Shown here: positions 41,800 through 51,157 of the stretch, piece by piece | Layout: every line of letters starts with the position of its first letter | How positions within the stretch are numbered: position 1 is the stretch's first letter | NCBI GenBank assembly: GCA_900113425.1 | Contig: FOZF01000001.1 | Coordinates: 1,342,358-1,406,357, forward strand | From: Stenotrophomonas maltophilia | Lineage (GTDB): Bacteria > Pseudomonadota > Gammaproteobacteria > Xanthomonadales > Xanthomonadaceae | Reading direction: 5' to 3' | Length of the DNA: 64,000 bases | Position numbers and translations under genes: made by a program | The notes under the pieces: model-generated | Databases searched by the model: none | The model's input: the letters and a program-made list of their open reading frames with translations, nothing else | Told to the model about the DNA's origin: nothing

Positions 41800-42443
41800 A
41801 GTACGCCCCGCATCCCCGCCAGATCGTGCGCTACCGCGCTCCGACCCGCATCAACCACTGGATCGTGGCGATCTGCTTCGTGCTGACCGCGCTGTCCGGA
41901 CTGGCCCTGTTCCACCCTGCGCTGTTCCCGTTGACAGCGCTGTTCGGTGGCGGGCCGTGGACACGCATCCTGCATCCCTTCGTCGGCCTGGCCATGGTGG
42001 TGGGCTTCGCCCTGCTCGCCTTCCGCATGTGGCGCGACAACCTGCCTACCGCCGACGACCGCGCATGGCTGCGCGGCATGCGCGATGTGTTGCGCAACGA
42101 GGATGAGACACTGCCACCGGTCGGGCGCTTCAACGCCGGCCAGAAGCTGCTGTTCTGGGCGATCATCGGCTGCCTCTCGGCGTTGCTGCTGACCGGCTTC
42201 GTGATCTGGCGGCAGTATTTCAGCCATCTGTTCCCGATCGGCGTGATCCGTTTCTCGGTGCTGGTGCACGCACTGTTTGGCTGGGTACTGGTCTGCGCCA
42301 TCGTGGTGCACATCTACGCCGCGATCTGGATCAAGGGTTCGGTGCGGGCGATGACCCAGGGCAAGGTGACCTATGGGTGGGCCTACAAGCACCATCGGCA
42401 GTGGTTCAGGGACATCCTGCGCGGACGGCGCGGAGAGGGGTAA
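41796..42443 (+). CDS. fdnI: Formate dehydrogenase-N cytochrome b556 gamma subunit
   Basis: 215-residue inner-membrane cytochrome b with about four helices. Histidines in [29 protein letters not shown] and [19 protein letters not shown] are in the right helices to bind the two b hemes. It delivers electrons from formate to quinone. Start at 41796 couples to fdnH. In relatives this enzyme works with a respiratory nitrate reductase. Confidence 0.94.
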   Translation: MKYAPHPRQIVRYRAPTRINHWIVAICFVLTALSGLALFHPALFPLTALFGGGPWTRILHPFVGLAMVVGFALLAFRMWRDNLPTADDRAWLRGMRDVLRNEDETLPPVGRFNAGQKLLFWAIIGCLSALLLTGFVIWRQYFSHLFPIGVIRFSVLVHALFGWVLVCAIVVHIYAAIWIKGSVRAMTQGKVTYGWAYKHHRQWFRDILRGRRGEG

Positions 42444-42444
42444 C

Positions 42445-42672
42445 GGCAGGGCCTGCGGCCCTGCACCCGCCGAAACAGCGTCAACGTCAACGTCAACGTC
42501 AAAAGCGGGCTTCCTGAGGGATGGCGGGGCGGGTCCGGTTGCGGGGGCCGCTGCAAGTACGTCCATGTAAGCTCGGTCGCCGCATCCATGCGGCTCACGC
42601 CCCCGCAACCGGACCCACCCCGCCTTCGACAGTTTCCCGCTGCTGTTGGTGGGTGTCGACCTTGGTCGACAC
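42445..42672 (+). repeat. Modular intergenic hairpin repeat, copy B
   Basis: About 228 bp directly after fdnI, same plan and orientation as copy A. The opening palindrome is GGCAGGGCCTGCGGCCCTGC. The tandem stretch is a GTCAAC hexamer array (about 42479-42501), and long arms lie at 42523-42547 and 42600-42624 (24 of 25 pairs). The inner stem is CCGCATCCATGCGG instead of GCGCCATCCATGGCGC, a compensatory change. It ends with GTGTCGACCTTGGTCGACAC. It separates fdnGHI from fdhE-sel genes and could attenuate transcription between them. Confidence 0.85.
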
Positions 42673-42697
42673 GATGAACGGCAACAACCCGACCGAT

Positions 42698-42738
42698 GGG
42701 GTCAGATCCGTTTTCCTTTGGAAAACGGATCTGACCCC
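42698..42738. repeat. Palindrome, GGGGTCAGATCC family
   Basis: Nearly perfect 19-base arms (GGGGTCAGATCCGTTTTCC and its complement) around a three-base loop, upstream of fdhE. Same design as 880-919 and 62180-62219. The remaining bases 42739-42821 hold nothing else visible. Confidence 0.7.
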
Positions 42739-42821
42739 GACCTTTCAGATGGCCGGCAACACGCTGGACGCCAGCGTCGACAACGGCGAGGATGGAGGCT
42801 GGTTCTTCCGGCTGGCCCCGC

Positions 42822-43805
42822 ATGGCGCAACGCATCCTTGAACCCGGTGAGATCGAGACGCTGGCCTCGCGCGATGTCCCGCGCATCATCCTGCCGGATA
42901 CCGCCTCGCTGTTCGGCGGACGTGCGGACCGCCTGCGCAGCCTGGCCGGGCGCAGTGCCATCGGTGGCTACCTGCAGCTGCTGGCGGCACTGGCCGATGC
43001 TCAACAGGCACTGCTGGACGAACTGACGCCGCAGCAACGCGAGGCACTGCAGGCGCAGGCCCGCGCGCAGCAGTCAAGCGCGGCTGCCAGCGCCGGCATG
43101 CCATTGCGGCCCGCCAACACCCTTCAGCTCGATGGCCGATGGCGCGACTGGTTGCGCGCGCTGTGCCGGCACTGTGCCGATGAAGCCGGGCTGCCTGCGG
43201 AGACCCGACAGGAACTGCAACGGGTCGCCACGGCCGCTGACGCCTGGCTGGATGCACAGGCGCATGCGGTGCTGGAGCGCGACGATGCACCGTCGCTGGA
43301 CGCGGTCGCTGCCCTGCTGGTCATGAACGCGCTGCAGGTGTACTGGGCCGTCCTCGCGGCCAGCTTCCGCCCTACCGACCTGAAGCCGCTTGCCGATGCA
43401 CCCGGGCTGTGCCCGCTGTGCGGCACATTGCCGGTGGCCAGTGTGGTGCAGGCGCGCCCACCCTATGCCTCCTACCGCTATCTGTCGTGCTCGCTGTGCG
43501 CCTGCCAGTGGCACTACGTACGCGTGCAGTGCAGCCAATGCGGGGCGGCCGGCAAGGACATCGCCTATCGCGCACTGGCCGAGGTCGACGGCGATGCAGG
43601 CGAGGTGGTGCGTGAAGGCGCGATCCGCGCCGAGACCTGCGATCACTGCCACAGCTACCGCAAGATCCTGTATCTGGAGAAGGATCCGGCGCTGGAGCCG
43701 GTCGCCGACGACCTCGGCACTCTGGCGCTGGATCTGTTGCTGGGCGAGGAAGGCTACATGCGCGCGAGCCAGAATCCGCTGCTCTGGCAGTCCGACGGCG
43801 ACTGA
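42822..43805 (+). CDS. fdhE: Formate dehydrogenase accessory protein FdhE
   Basis: 327-residue cytoplasmic protein needed for maturation of formate dehydrogenases, binding the catalytic subunits before export. Its iron-binding rubredoxin-like CxxC pairs are present: CPLCG, CSLC, CSQCG and CDHCHSYRK. The N-terminal half is helical and poorly conserved. Start [12 protein letters not shown] at 42822 was chosen as the family-like N-terminus; an ATG at 42792 in frame would add ten residues. A clear Shine-Dalgarno is lacking for both. selA begins 4 bases after its stop. Confidence 0.93.
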   Translation: MAQRILEPGEIETLASRDVPRIILPDTASLFGGRADRLRSLAGRSAIGGYLQLLAALADAQQALLDELTPQQREALQAQARAQQSSAAASAGMPLRPANTLQLDGRWRDWLRALCRHCADEAGLPAETRQELQRVATAADAWLDAQAHAVLERDDAPSLDAVAALLVMNALQVYWAVLAASFRPTDLKPLADAPGLCPLCGTLPVASVVQARPPYASYRYLSCSLCACQWHYVRVQCSQCGAAGKDIAYRALAEVDGDAGEVVREGAIRAETCDHCHSYRKILYLEKDPALEPVADDLGTLALDLLLGEEGYMRASQNPLLWQSDGD

Positions 43806-43809
43806 ACCG

Positions 43810-45234
43810 ATGCCACGCGCGCACGCCCCCACCGCCCCGGCCAGCGCCCTGCCTTCGCTGGACCGCCTGCTGCGCCTGCCGGCGTTGTCGACGCTGATCA
43901 GGGACCACGGCCGCAGCCGCATCGCCGACCTGCTGCGTGAGCACGTGCAGGGGTTGCGCGAGCGCAGCGGTCGCGGCCTGCTGTCACCCGAACAGCTGCA
44001 GCGGGCCGTCGGGGAACCGGGCGTGGTCGCGGCCCTGCAGTCGGCCCTGGCAGCCGATGCACGCCTGGACCTGCAGCCGGTATTCAACCTCACCGGCACG
44101 GTGCTGCACACGAATCTCGGCCGCGCGCTGTTGCCGGACGCGGCGGTACGCGCAGTGACACGCGCGATGACGGCGCCGGTGGATCTGGAATTCGACATCG
44201 CCCTGGGCCGTCGGGGCGACCGCGATGCGCGCGTGCGGGCACTGGTCTGCGAACTGACCGGCGCCGAAGCGGCGACCGTGGTCAACAACAACGCCGCAGC
44301 AGTCCTGTTGCTGCTCAACAGCCTGGCCAATCGCCGCGAGGTGGTCGTATCGCGGGGCGAACTGGTGGAGATCGGCGGTGCCTTCCGCATTCCCGATGTG
44401 ATGCGCAGCGCCGGTGCGCGGCTGCGCGAAGTGGGCACCACCAACCGTACCCATCCGGCCGACTTCGACGGCGCCATCGGCACGCGCACCGCGCTGCTGA
44501 TGGAAGTGCACGCCAGCAACTATGCCATCACCGGCTTCACCGCCAAGGTCGATACCGCGCGGATGGCATCGATCGCGCACGGGCACGGGCTGCCACTGGC
44601 GGTGGACCTTGGCAGTGGCAGCCTGTGCGACCTGTCTGCCCACGGCCTGCCGCGCGAACCCACAGTGCAGGAAACGCTGGCGGCGGGCGCCGACCTGGTC
44701 TCGTTCAGCGGCGACAAGCTGCTGGGGGGACCGCAGGCCGGGATCATCGCCGGCCGCGCCGACCTCATCGCACGCATCAACCGCAATCCGCTCAAGCGCG
44801 CCCTGCGCATGGACAAGATGGGCCTGGCCGCGCTGGAAGCGGTACTCGCGCTGTACCGCGAACCGGAACTGCTGCCGCAGCGGCTGCCGACCCTGCGCAC
44901 ACTGTCCCGCGAGCAGGAAGACATCCATGCCCAGGCACAGCGCCTGCTGCCTTCCGTGCAGCAGGCACTGGCCGCGCATTACGCGGTTGAAGTGGTGCCG
45001 ATGTACAGCCAGGTCGGCAGTGGCGCGCAACCACAGGCGCAACTGGCCAGCGCCGGCCTGCGCATCCGCGTCGCTGCATCTGCCGGGCTGGAGCGTCTGG
45101 CCAAGCGCCTGCGCGGCCTGCCACGGCCGGTGCTCGGGCGCATTGCCGAGGATGCGCTGTGGCTGGATCTGCGCGGGCTTGAGTACGGGGACGAGGCTGC
45201 TTTCCTCGCCCAGTGGAGTGCGCTGCAGGCATGA
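43810..45234 (+). CDS. selA: L-seryl-tRNA(Sec) selenium transferase
   Basis: 474-residue PLP enzyme that converts Ser-tRNA(Sec) to Sec-tRNA(Sec) using selenophosphate. It has an N-terminal tRNA-binding helical region ([21 protein letters not shown]), the fold-type I core with [17 protein letters not shown] and [17 protein letters not shown], and the PLP lysine in [14 protein letters not shown]. The length agrees with E. coli SelA (463). Its stop overlaps the selB ATG (ATGA). Confidence 0.96.
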   Translation: MPRAHAPTAPASALPSLDRLLRLPALSTLIRDHGRSRIADLLREHVQGLRERSGRGLLSPEQLQRAVGEPGVVAALQSALAADARLDLQPVFNLTGTVLHTNLGRALLPDAAVRAVTRAMTAPVDLEFDIALGRRGDRDARVRALVCELTGAEAATVVNNNAAAVLLLLNSLANRREVVVSRGELVEIGGAFRIPDVMRSAGARLREVGTTNRTHPADFDGAIGTRTALLMEVHASNYAITGFTAKVDTARMASIAHGHGLPLAVDLGSGSLCDLSAHGLPREPTVQETLAAGADLVSFSGDKLLGGPQAGIIAGRADLIARINRNPLKRALRMDKMGLAALEAVLALYREPELLPQRLPTLRTLSREQEDIHAQAQRLLPSVQQALAAHYAVEVVPMYSQVGSGAQPQAQLASAGLRIRVAASAGLERLAKRLRGLPRPVLGRIAEDALWLDLRGLEYGDEAAFLAQWSALQA

Positions 45235-47162
45235 TCGTCGGCACCGCCGGGCATATCGACCATGGCAAGACGAGCCTGGTGCGGGCACTGACCGGCATCG
45301 AGACCGACCGCCTGCAGGAAGAGCGCGCACGCGGCATCTCCATAGAACTGGGGTATGCCTATGTGCCGGTGGAAGCCGCACGCGGAGAGGTTCCGCCGGC
45401 GATGCTGGGCTTCGTCGATGTGCCGGGTCACGAGCGCTTCGTGCACACGATGGTGGCCGGTGCCACCGGCATCGATGTGGCGCTGCTGGTGATCGCCGCC
45501 GATGACGGCGTGATGCCGCAGACCCGTGAGCACCTGTCGATCCTGCAGCTGCTGGGTGTGGACCGCGGTGCGGTGGCATTGACCAAGATCGACCGTGTGG
45601 ATGCGGCGCGCCTTGCCGAGGCCGAGGCGGAGATCGTTGCGCTGCTGGCTGGCACGCCGCTGCAGGGGTCTGCGGTATTCGCCTGCAACAGCACCAACAA
45701 TGCGGATGCCGGCGTCCATGCGCTGCGCGCCCACCTGCACGCGTGGGCCGCCGGCAACGACAGCAGCGGGACAACCCAGCGCCGCAGCGAGCTGTTCCGC
45801 ATGCCGGTGGATCGCGTGTTCTCGCTGGCCGGTCACGGCACACTGGTCACCGGCGCGGTACAGGGCGGCGTGGCCGCGGTCGGCGCCCATCTGCAGTTGA
45901 TGCCGGCCGCCATCGACGTGCGCATTCGCAGCATCCATGCGCAGAACCAGGCCAGTGAACAGGCCGCCGCGGGACAGCGCTGTGCCCTGAACCTGGCCGC
46001 CATCGCCCGCGACGGCATCACCCGCGGCGACTGGATCGCCGATCCGCGCGCGTTGCAGGCCACCACCCGCGTCGACGTGCGCCTTCGTCTTGCGCCGCAG
46101 GTGCGGCCCCTGCGCGACTGGACGCCGCTGCACATCCACTGGGGCACGATGCACCGGCAGGCCCATGTGGTGCTGCTGGAGGATGAAGACAGTGGCAACG
46201 GCCAGCTGGTGCAGCTGGTGTTCGATGCCCCGGTCTGTGCGATGTGCGGCGACCGCTTCATCGCCCGCGATTCGGCTGCAGCGCATACGCTGGGCGGCGG
46301 CACCGTGCTCGATCCTGATCCACCGCAACGACGTCGGCGCAGCCCGGCACGCCGGGCGTGGTTGGCAGCCCTTGAACAGCTCGCGGCCGGCGCCGGCGTC
46401 GGTGCACTGCTGCAGCAGGCACCGGCGGGCATTGCGCTGGCCGCCCTGCAACGCTACTGCCGGCGTGAGGCCGCACAGATCGATCTTCCTGCGGATGCCC
46501 GGCGCATCGTCACCCGCGAGGACACGGTGATCATCCTCGCCTCGCACTGGCAGGCGCTGCGCGAGCAGGTGATCCGCTCGCTGCATGACTGGCACGAGCG
46601 ACGGCCGGACGAGCCCGGTGTCGACAGCGGGCGCCTGCAGCGCAGCACCCTGCCCGCGCTCTCGACCAGTCTCTGGAACGCGCTGCTGCAGGACCTGTTC
46701 GACGATGGCGCGTTGCAGCGCGTGGGCGCGTGGTGGCGGCTGCCAGGCCACGACCATGCGCCGCCGGAACGTGAGCGCGCGCTTCTCGAACGCGTGCTCC
46801 CGCGCCTGGATGCCGGTGGTTTCGATCCACCCTGGGTGCGCACGCTTGCGGCCGATCTCGGCTTCGCCGAGGAGGAGATGCGTGCGGTCCTGCGCCGCGC
46901 CGCCGCACGCGGCGAGCTGTTCCAGGTGGTGCCGGACCTGTTCTACGCACCGGCCCGCATCGACGCGCTGGCGGCAACGGTCGCCCGGCTGTCACAGGCA
47001 ACGGGCATGGTGGATGCGGCAGCATTCCGCGATGCCATCGGCCTGGGCCGCAAGCGCAGCATCCAGATCTTGGAGTTCTTCAATCGCGTTGGCTACACTC
47101 GACGCGTCGGTGACCAGCATCGGCCGCGCGGCGACCTGCAGTGGAAAGCAGCCCGCGACTGA
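45231..47162 (+). CDS. selB: Selenocysteine-specific elongation factor
   Basis: 643-residue GTPase that brings Sec-tRNA(Sec) to UGA codons marked by a SECIS. G1 is [13 protein letters not shown] at the very N-terminus, G3 [10 protein letters not shown] and G4 ALTKIDRVD. The EF-Tu-like domains II and III follow, then winged-helix domains over about the last 250 residues that bind the SECIS (end [20 protein letters not shown]). Start at 45231 couples to selA. tRNA-Sec begins 24 bases after its stop. Confidence 0.96.
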   Translation: MIVGTAGHIDHGKTSLVRALTGIETDRLQEERARGISIELGYAYVPVEAARGEVPPAMLGFVDVPGHERFVHTMVAGATGIDVALLVIAADDGVMPQTREHLSILQLLGVDRGAVALTKIDRVDAARLAEAEAEIVALLAGTPLQGSAVFACNSTNNADAGVHALRAHLHAWAAGNDSSGTTQRRSELFRMPVDRVFSLAGHGTLVTGAVQGGVAAVGAHLQLMPAAIDVRIRSIHAQNQASEQAAAGQRCALNLAAIARDGITRGDWIADPRALQATTRVDVRLRLAPQVRPLRDWTPLHIHWGTMHRQAHVVLLEDEDSGNGQLVQLVFDAPVCAMCGDRFIARDSAAAHTLGGGTVLDPDPPQRRRRSPARRAWLAALEQLAAGAGVGALLQQAPAGIALAALQRYCRREAAQIDLPADARRIVTREDTVIILASHWQALREQVIRSLHDWHERRPDEPGVDSGRLQRSTLPALSTSLWNALLQDLFDDGALQRVGAWWRLPGHDHAPPERERALLERVLPRLDAGGFDPPWVRTLAADLGFAEEEMRAVLRRAAARGELFQVVPDLFYAPARIDALAATVARLSQATGMVDAAAFRDAIGLGRKRSIQILEFFNRVGYTRRVGDQHRPRGDLQWKAARD

Positions 47163-47186
47163 GCCCACCGGTACCGCCGTACTTTC

Positions 47187-47282
47187 GGAAGGCATGCGCA
47201 TCCGGGCATGCGGCTGGGCTTCAAACCCAGCAGGGGGCGTCGATCGTTCCCTGGTAGGTTCGACTCCTGCTGCCTTCCGCCA
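47187..47282 (+). tRNA. selC: tRNA-Sec (anticodon UCA)
   Basis: 96-base selenocysteine tRNA. It begins GGAAGGCA and ends TGCCTTCC-GCCA with an encoded CCA, giving the eight-pair acceptor stem special to Sec. The anticodon loop has TCA at 47221-47223. A long variable arm (GGGGGCGTCGATCGTTCCC region) and the T-loop GTTCGAC are present. The layout closely follows E. coli selC. It sits between selB and selD on the same strand with short gaps, so it is probably processed from the operon transcript or has an internal promoter. Confidence 0.96.
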
Positions 47283-47308
47283 TTCGTGTTTCCGCAGGAG
47301 ATGCCGGC

Positions 47309-48388
47309 ATGGCCACGCATGTGCAGTCCCCCCTCCTCCCGTCGGCCGACGCTCCGCAGCGATTGACCTCGCTGGCCCACGGCGGCGGTTGTGGCTGCAA
47401 GATCGCACCGGGCGTGCTGGCCGAACTGCTGCGGGGCACCCCGGCGTTCCCGGCGCCGGCCGAACTGCTGGTCGGCCGCGAGACCAGCGACGACGCGGCG
47501 GTGTACCGCCTCGATGACCATCAGGCGATCGTCGCCACCACCGACTTTTTCATGCCGATCGTCGATGACCCATTCGACTTCGGCCGCATCGCCGCCACCA
47601 ATGCGCTGTCGGACCTGTATGCGATGGGCGCGCGACCGCTGTTCGCACTGGCCATCGTCGGCATGCCCATCAATACGCTGCCACAGGACACGATCCGCGG
47701 CATCCTGCAGGGCGGCGAACGTGCCTGTGCCGACGCCGGCATCGTGGTGGCTGGTGGTCACAGCATCGATTCGGTGGAACCCATCTATGGCCTGGCCGCG
47801 ATCGGCGTACTCGATCCGCAGCGGCTCAAGCGCAATGCCGATGCCCGCGCCGGCGATGTGCTGGTGCTGGGCAAGCCATTGGGCGTGGGCGTGTATTCGT
47901 CGGCGCTGAAGAAAGAAGTGCTGGATGCCGAGGGCTACCGGCAGATGGTCGACTCCACCACCCGCCTGAATGCGGTGGGCGTGCCACTGGCGGCGTTGCA
48001 GGGGGTGCATGCGATGACCGACGTCACCGGCTTCGGCCTGCTCGGCCATCTGCTGGAGGTGTGCCGCGCCAGCGGGGTCGCCGCCGAGGTGGACAGCACG
48101 CAGGTACCGCTGCTGCCACAGACACTGGCATTGCTGCAGCGTGGCTGCGTTACCGGCGCATCCAACCGCAACTGGGCCTCGTACGGCGGCCAGGTGCATT
48201 TCGCCGAAGGCGTGGCAGAACACTGGCAGCCGCTGCTGACCGATCCGCAGACCAGCGGCGGCCTGCTCGTATCCTGCGCAGCGGACGCGGTGGATGCGGT
48301 GAAGGCCGTTTTTGCCGAGGCCGGGTTCGCCCAGGCCGCGGTGATCGGCCACCTGCTGGCGGGCCCTGCCGGCGTCAGCGTGCGCTGA
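47309..48388 (+). CDS. selD: Selenophosphate synthase
   Basis: 359-residue enzyme making selenophosphate from selenide and ATP. The active-site loop HGGGCGCK has Cys28 and Lys31, equivalent to Cys17 and Lys20 of E. coli SelD; the first position is cysteine (TGT), so SelD here is not itself a selenoprotein. SDDAAVYRL, TNALSDLYAMGARPLFAL and the Gly-rich MTDVTGFGLLGHL nucleotide region are intact. AGGAG lies 8 bases before the start. Last gene of the module. Confidence 0.96.
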   Translation: MATHVQSPLLPSADAPQRLTSLAHGGGCGCKIAPGVLAELLRGTPAFPAPAELLVGRETSDDAAVYRLDDHQAIVATTDFFMPIVDDPFDFGRIAATNALSDLYAMGARPLFALAIVGMPINTLPQDTIRGILQGGERACADAGIVVAGGHSIDSVEPIYGLAAIGVLDPQRLKRNADARAGDVLVLGKPLGVGVYSSALKKEVLDAEGYRQMVDSTTRLNAVGVPLAALQGVHAMTDVTGFGLLGHLLEVCRASGVAAEVDSTQVPLLPQTLALLQRGCVTGASNRNWASYGGQVHFAEGVAEHWQPLLTDPQTSGGLLVSCAADAVDAVKAVFAEAGFAQAAVIGHLLAGPAGVSVR

Positions 48389-48396
48389 AACGATGA

Positions 48397-48414
48397 GGGC
48401 GCCCGAAGGCGCCC
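48397..48414. terminator. Bidirectional hairpin between selD and yicC
   Basis: Arms GGGCGCC / GGCGCCC with a CGAA tetraloop in the 33-base gap between convergent selD and yicC. It is short and GC-rich, without a long U-tract. Confidence 0.6.
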
Positions 48415-48421
48415 CGCAGCA

Positions 48422-49282
48422 TCACTCGATGTTCTGCACCTGCTCGCGGATCTGGTCGATCAGCACCTTCAGCTCGACCGCGGCATTGGACGTGCGGCTG
48501 TCCACCGACTTCGAGCCCAGCGTGTTGGCTTCACGATTGAACTCCTGCAGCAGGAAGTCCAGGCGGCGGCCGACCGGTTCGCGCTGCGTGAGCACGCGGC
48601 GGATCTCGACGATGTGGCTCGACAGGCGGTCCAGTTCCTCATCCACATCCAGCTTCTGCAGCCACAGCACCAGTTCCTGCTCGGCGCGGCCGGGATCGAC
48701 CGGATGCGGCAGATCGGCCAGGCGCGCAGCCAGCTTGGCACGCTGGCCATCACGGATGGCGGGAATCAGCGTGCGGACGTCGCCAGCGATGCGCTCGATG
48801 CCATCCACGCGCTCGGCAATGGCCGCGGCGAGCTTGCCGCCCTCGCGCTCGCGGGCCTCGACGAATCCGTCCAGCACCTGATCCAGCAGGGCCAGCGCCT
48901 CGACCTGCAGGGCCGCGGCATCGGTGGCCTCGCCCCGGGTCACGCCCGGCAGCTGCAGCAGATCGGTGAAGCTGACCTGCAGGTTGGGAAAATCCGACGT
49001 CAGGCGGTGGGCCAGATGCCCGAGCTGGCCCAGCAGGGCCTCATCAACCTGCAGATTCCCCGCCGCGTCCGGCGCACGCAGTCGCAGCACCAGATCCAGC
49101 TTGCCGCGGCTCAGGCGCGCGGCGATGCGCTCGCGCAGCTGCGGCTCCAGTGCCCGCAGCTCTTCGGGCAGGCGGGTGCCGACCTCCAGGAAGCGGTGGT
49201 TGACCGAGCGCAGCTCGCAGCCCAGCGTGCCCCACGGGGTGACCCGCTCGCCACCCGCATAGGCGGTCATGCTTCGAATCAT
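48422..49282 (-). CDS. yicC: YicC family endoribonuclease
   Basis: 286-residue YicC protein; E. coli YicC acts as an endoribonuclease in small-RNA turnover. The N-terminus MIRSMTAYAGGERVTPWGTL and the C-terminal block GRRLDFLLQEFNREANTLGSKSVD are diagnostic. Start at 49282; an open frame upstream is antisense to rph and is not used. Divergent from rph. Its usual neighbour gmk lies on the other side of the selenocysteine module, reading in the same direction. Confidence 0.94.
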   Translation of the reverse strand: MIRSMTAYAGGERVTPWGTLGCELRSVNHRFLEVGTRLPEELRALEPQLRERIAARLSRGKLDLVLRLRAPDAAGNLQVDEALLGQLGHLAHRLTSDFPNLQVSFTDLLQLPGVTRGEATDAAALQVEALALLDQVLDGFVEAREREGGKLAAAIAERVDGIERIAGDVRTLIPAIRDGQRAKLAARLADLPHPVDPGRAEQELVLWLQKLDVDEELDRLSSHIVEIRRVLTQREPVGRRLDFLLQEFNREANTLGSKSVDSRTSNAAVELKVLIDQIREQVQNIE

Positions 49283-49405
49283 GGAATGTGTCCGGTGCGT
49301 GCAAAGGGGGAATGGTACCCTAGCGCCCTCACCAGAGCCCCCCTGCCCGCCCCGTGAAGGTCGCGGGCATGGCGGCGTACTCCTCGCCCTTACGGAACCC
49401 GCACC

Positions 49406-50131
49406 ATGTCCGATTCCCGCCCCAGTGGCCGCCAGCCCGACCAGCTCCGCCCGGTCGTCATCCAACGCGGCTTCACCCGCCACGCCGAAGGCTCGGTGCT
49501 GGTGTGCTTCGGTGAAACCCGCGTGCTGTGCACGGCCAGCGTCGAGAACCGGGTCCCGGGCTTCCTGCGCGGCAAGGGCGAAGGCTGGGTGACCGCCGAG
49601 TACGGCATGCTGCCGCGCGCCACCCACACCCGCAGCGACCGTGAAGCGGCACGTGGCAAGCAGGGCGGCCGCACGCTGGAGATCCAGCGCCTGATCGGCC
49701 GCAGCCTGCGCGCCTGCGTGGACCGCAATGCCCTCGGCGAACGCACCATCACCCTGGACTGCGACGTGCTGCAGGCCGACGGCGGCACCCGCACCGCTGC
49801 CATCACTGGTGCCTACGTGGCCCTGGTCGACGCCGTGAACGTGCTGATCAAGCGCGGTGAGATCAAGCGCAACCCGATCCTGGGTGCGGTGGCAGCGGTG
49901 TCGGTCGGCGTTTACCGCGGCACTCCGGTGCTGGACCTGGACTATGCCGAAGACAGCGACTGCGACACCGACATGAACGTGGTGATGAACGACGGCGGTG
50001 GCTTCATCGAGCTGCAGGGCACTGCCGAAGGCCATGCCTTCCGCCGCGATGAACTGGACGCGCTGCTGGGACTGGCCGAGAAGGGCGTGAACGAACTGCT
50101 GGCCGCACAGCAGGCGGCGCTGTCGGCATGA
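49406..50131 (+). CDS. rph: Ribonuclease PH
   Basis: 241-residue phosphorolytic 3'-5' exoribonuclease that trims tRNA 3' ends. It has [56 protein letters not shown] and [17 protein letters not shown], all matching the family. Stop overlaps the start of the VOC gene, and rdgB follows; rph-rdgB is a common pairing. Confidence 0.96.
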   Translation: MSDSRPSGRQPDQLRPVVIQRGFTRHAEGSVLVCFGETRVLCTASVENRVPGFLRGKGEGWVTAEYGMLPRATHTRSDREAARGKQGGRTLEIQRLIGRSLRACVDRNALGERTITLDCDVLQADGGTRTAAITGAYVALVDAVNVLIKRGEIKRNPILGAVAAVSVGVYRGTPVLDLDYAEDSDCDTDMNVVMNDGGGFIELQGTAEGHAFRRDELDALLGLAEKGVNELLAAQQAALSA

Positions 50132-50517
50132 ACCGGCGCCTTGCCCTGACCACCCTGGTGGTGGCCGACTACGACGAGGCCATCGCCTGGTACACCGGCA
50201 AGCTCGGCTTCGCACTGCTGGAGGACATCGACCAGGGCCACAAGCGATGGGTCGTGGTCGGACCGACCGACGGCAGCGCCGCCGCCCTGCTGCTGGCGCG
50301 CGCCAGCGACGAGGAACAGCGCAGCCGCATCGGCAACCAGACCGGTGGGCGCGTTGCGTTCTTCCTCAACACCGACGACTTCCACCGCGACCATGCGGCG
50401 ATGCTGGCCGCCGGGGTGGAGTTCCTGGAATCGCCGCGCGAAGAACCCTATGCAACGGTCGCGGTGTTCCGCGATCTGTATGGCAACACCTGGGACCTGC
50501 TGGAGCCCCGTCAATGA
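50128..50517 (+). CDS. VOC (glyoxalase/bleomycin resistance) family protein
   Basis: 129-residue protein with the two beta-alpha-beta-beta-beta modules of the vicinal oxygen chelate fold. Likely metal ligands are His in HKRWVVVGP and Glu in the terminal [12 protein letters not shown]. The start overlaps the rph stop and the end overlaps rdgB by an ATGA, so it is translationally locked into rph-VOC-rdgB. The substrate is unknown; glyoxalase I activity is not implied. Confidence 0.85.
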   Translation: MNRRLALTTLVVADYDEAIAWYTGKLGFALLEDIDQGHKRWVVVGPTDGSAAALLLARASDEEQRSRIGNQTGGRVAFFLNTDDFHRDHAAMLAAGVEFLESPREEPYATVAVFRDLYGNTWDLLEPRQ

Positions 50518-51110
50518 AGAAACTGGTATTGGCCAGCCACAACGCCGGCAAGCTGGTGGAGATGCAGGAGATCCTTGCCGACCTGCCGCTGCAGATCACC
50601 TCGGCCGCCGAACTGGGCCTGGGCGACGTCGAAGAGACCGGCCTGACCTTCGTCGAGAACGCGCTGCTGAAGGCGCGCGCGGCCTGCGCAGCGACCGGCC
50701 TGCCGGCGCTGGCCGATGATTCTGGGCTGATCGTCGATGCGCTCGACGGCGCGCCCGGCCTGTACAGCGCCCGCTATGCCGGTCACCCGACCAATGCCGC
50801 CGCCAACAACGCCAAGCTGCTGGACGCGATGGCCGATACCCCCGATGGCCAGCGCAGCGCCCGCTTCTATGCGGTGATCGTGCTGCTGCGCCACGCCACC
50901 GACCCGCAGCCGCTGATCTGCGAGGGCCGCTGGGAAGGGCAGATCATCCGCGAACTGCGTGGCACGAACGGTTTTGGCTACAACCCGGTATTCCTGGACA
51001 CCACCCACGGCCTGACCGCCGCGGAAATGGAGCCGGCCCTGAAGAACGCCATCAGCCACCGTGCCATTGCCCTGCAGCAGCTCAAGCACCAGTTGGCGAC
51101 GCTGTACTGA
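50514..51110 (+). CDS. rdgB: XTP/dITP pyrophosphatase (RdgB/HAM1)
   Basis: 198-residue house-cleaning pyrophosphatase that removes ITP, dITP and XTP from nucleotide pools. It has the SHNAGKLVEMQEIL N-terminus, ADDSGLIVDALDGAPGLYSARYAG, NGFGYNPVF and the terminal ISHRAIALQQL. Start at 50514 couples to the VOC gene. Confidence 0.95.
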   Translation: MKKLVLASHNAGKLVEMQEILADLPLQITSAAELGLGDVEETGLTFVENALLKARAACAATGLPALADDSGLIVDALDGAPGLYSARYAGHPTNAAANNAKLLDAMADTPDGQRSARFYAVIVLLRHATDPQPLICEGRWEGQIIRELRGTNGFGYNPVFLDTTHGLTAAEMEPALKNAISHRAIALQQLKHQLATLY

Positions 51111-51130
51111 AGCCATCCGATCGAACCAGG

Positions 51131-51155
51131 GAAGCCGGCCAACGGCCGGCACTAC
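51131..51155. repeat. SMAG palindrome abutting hemW
   Basis: Arms GCCGGCC / GGCCGGC with terminal CTAC (the inverse of GTAG), ending two bases before the hemW ATG. It occupies the place where the ribosome binding site would be. Confidence 0.75.
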
Positions 51156-51157
51156 CG

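Noticed and set aside
42480..42502. CRISPR-like short repeats
   Set aside because: Units are six bases with no spacers and lie inside a larger intergenic repeat; no cas genes are present.
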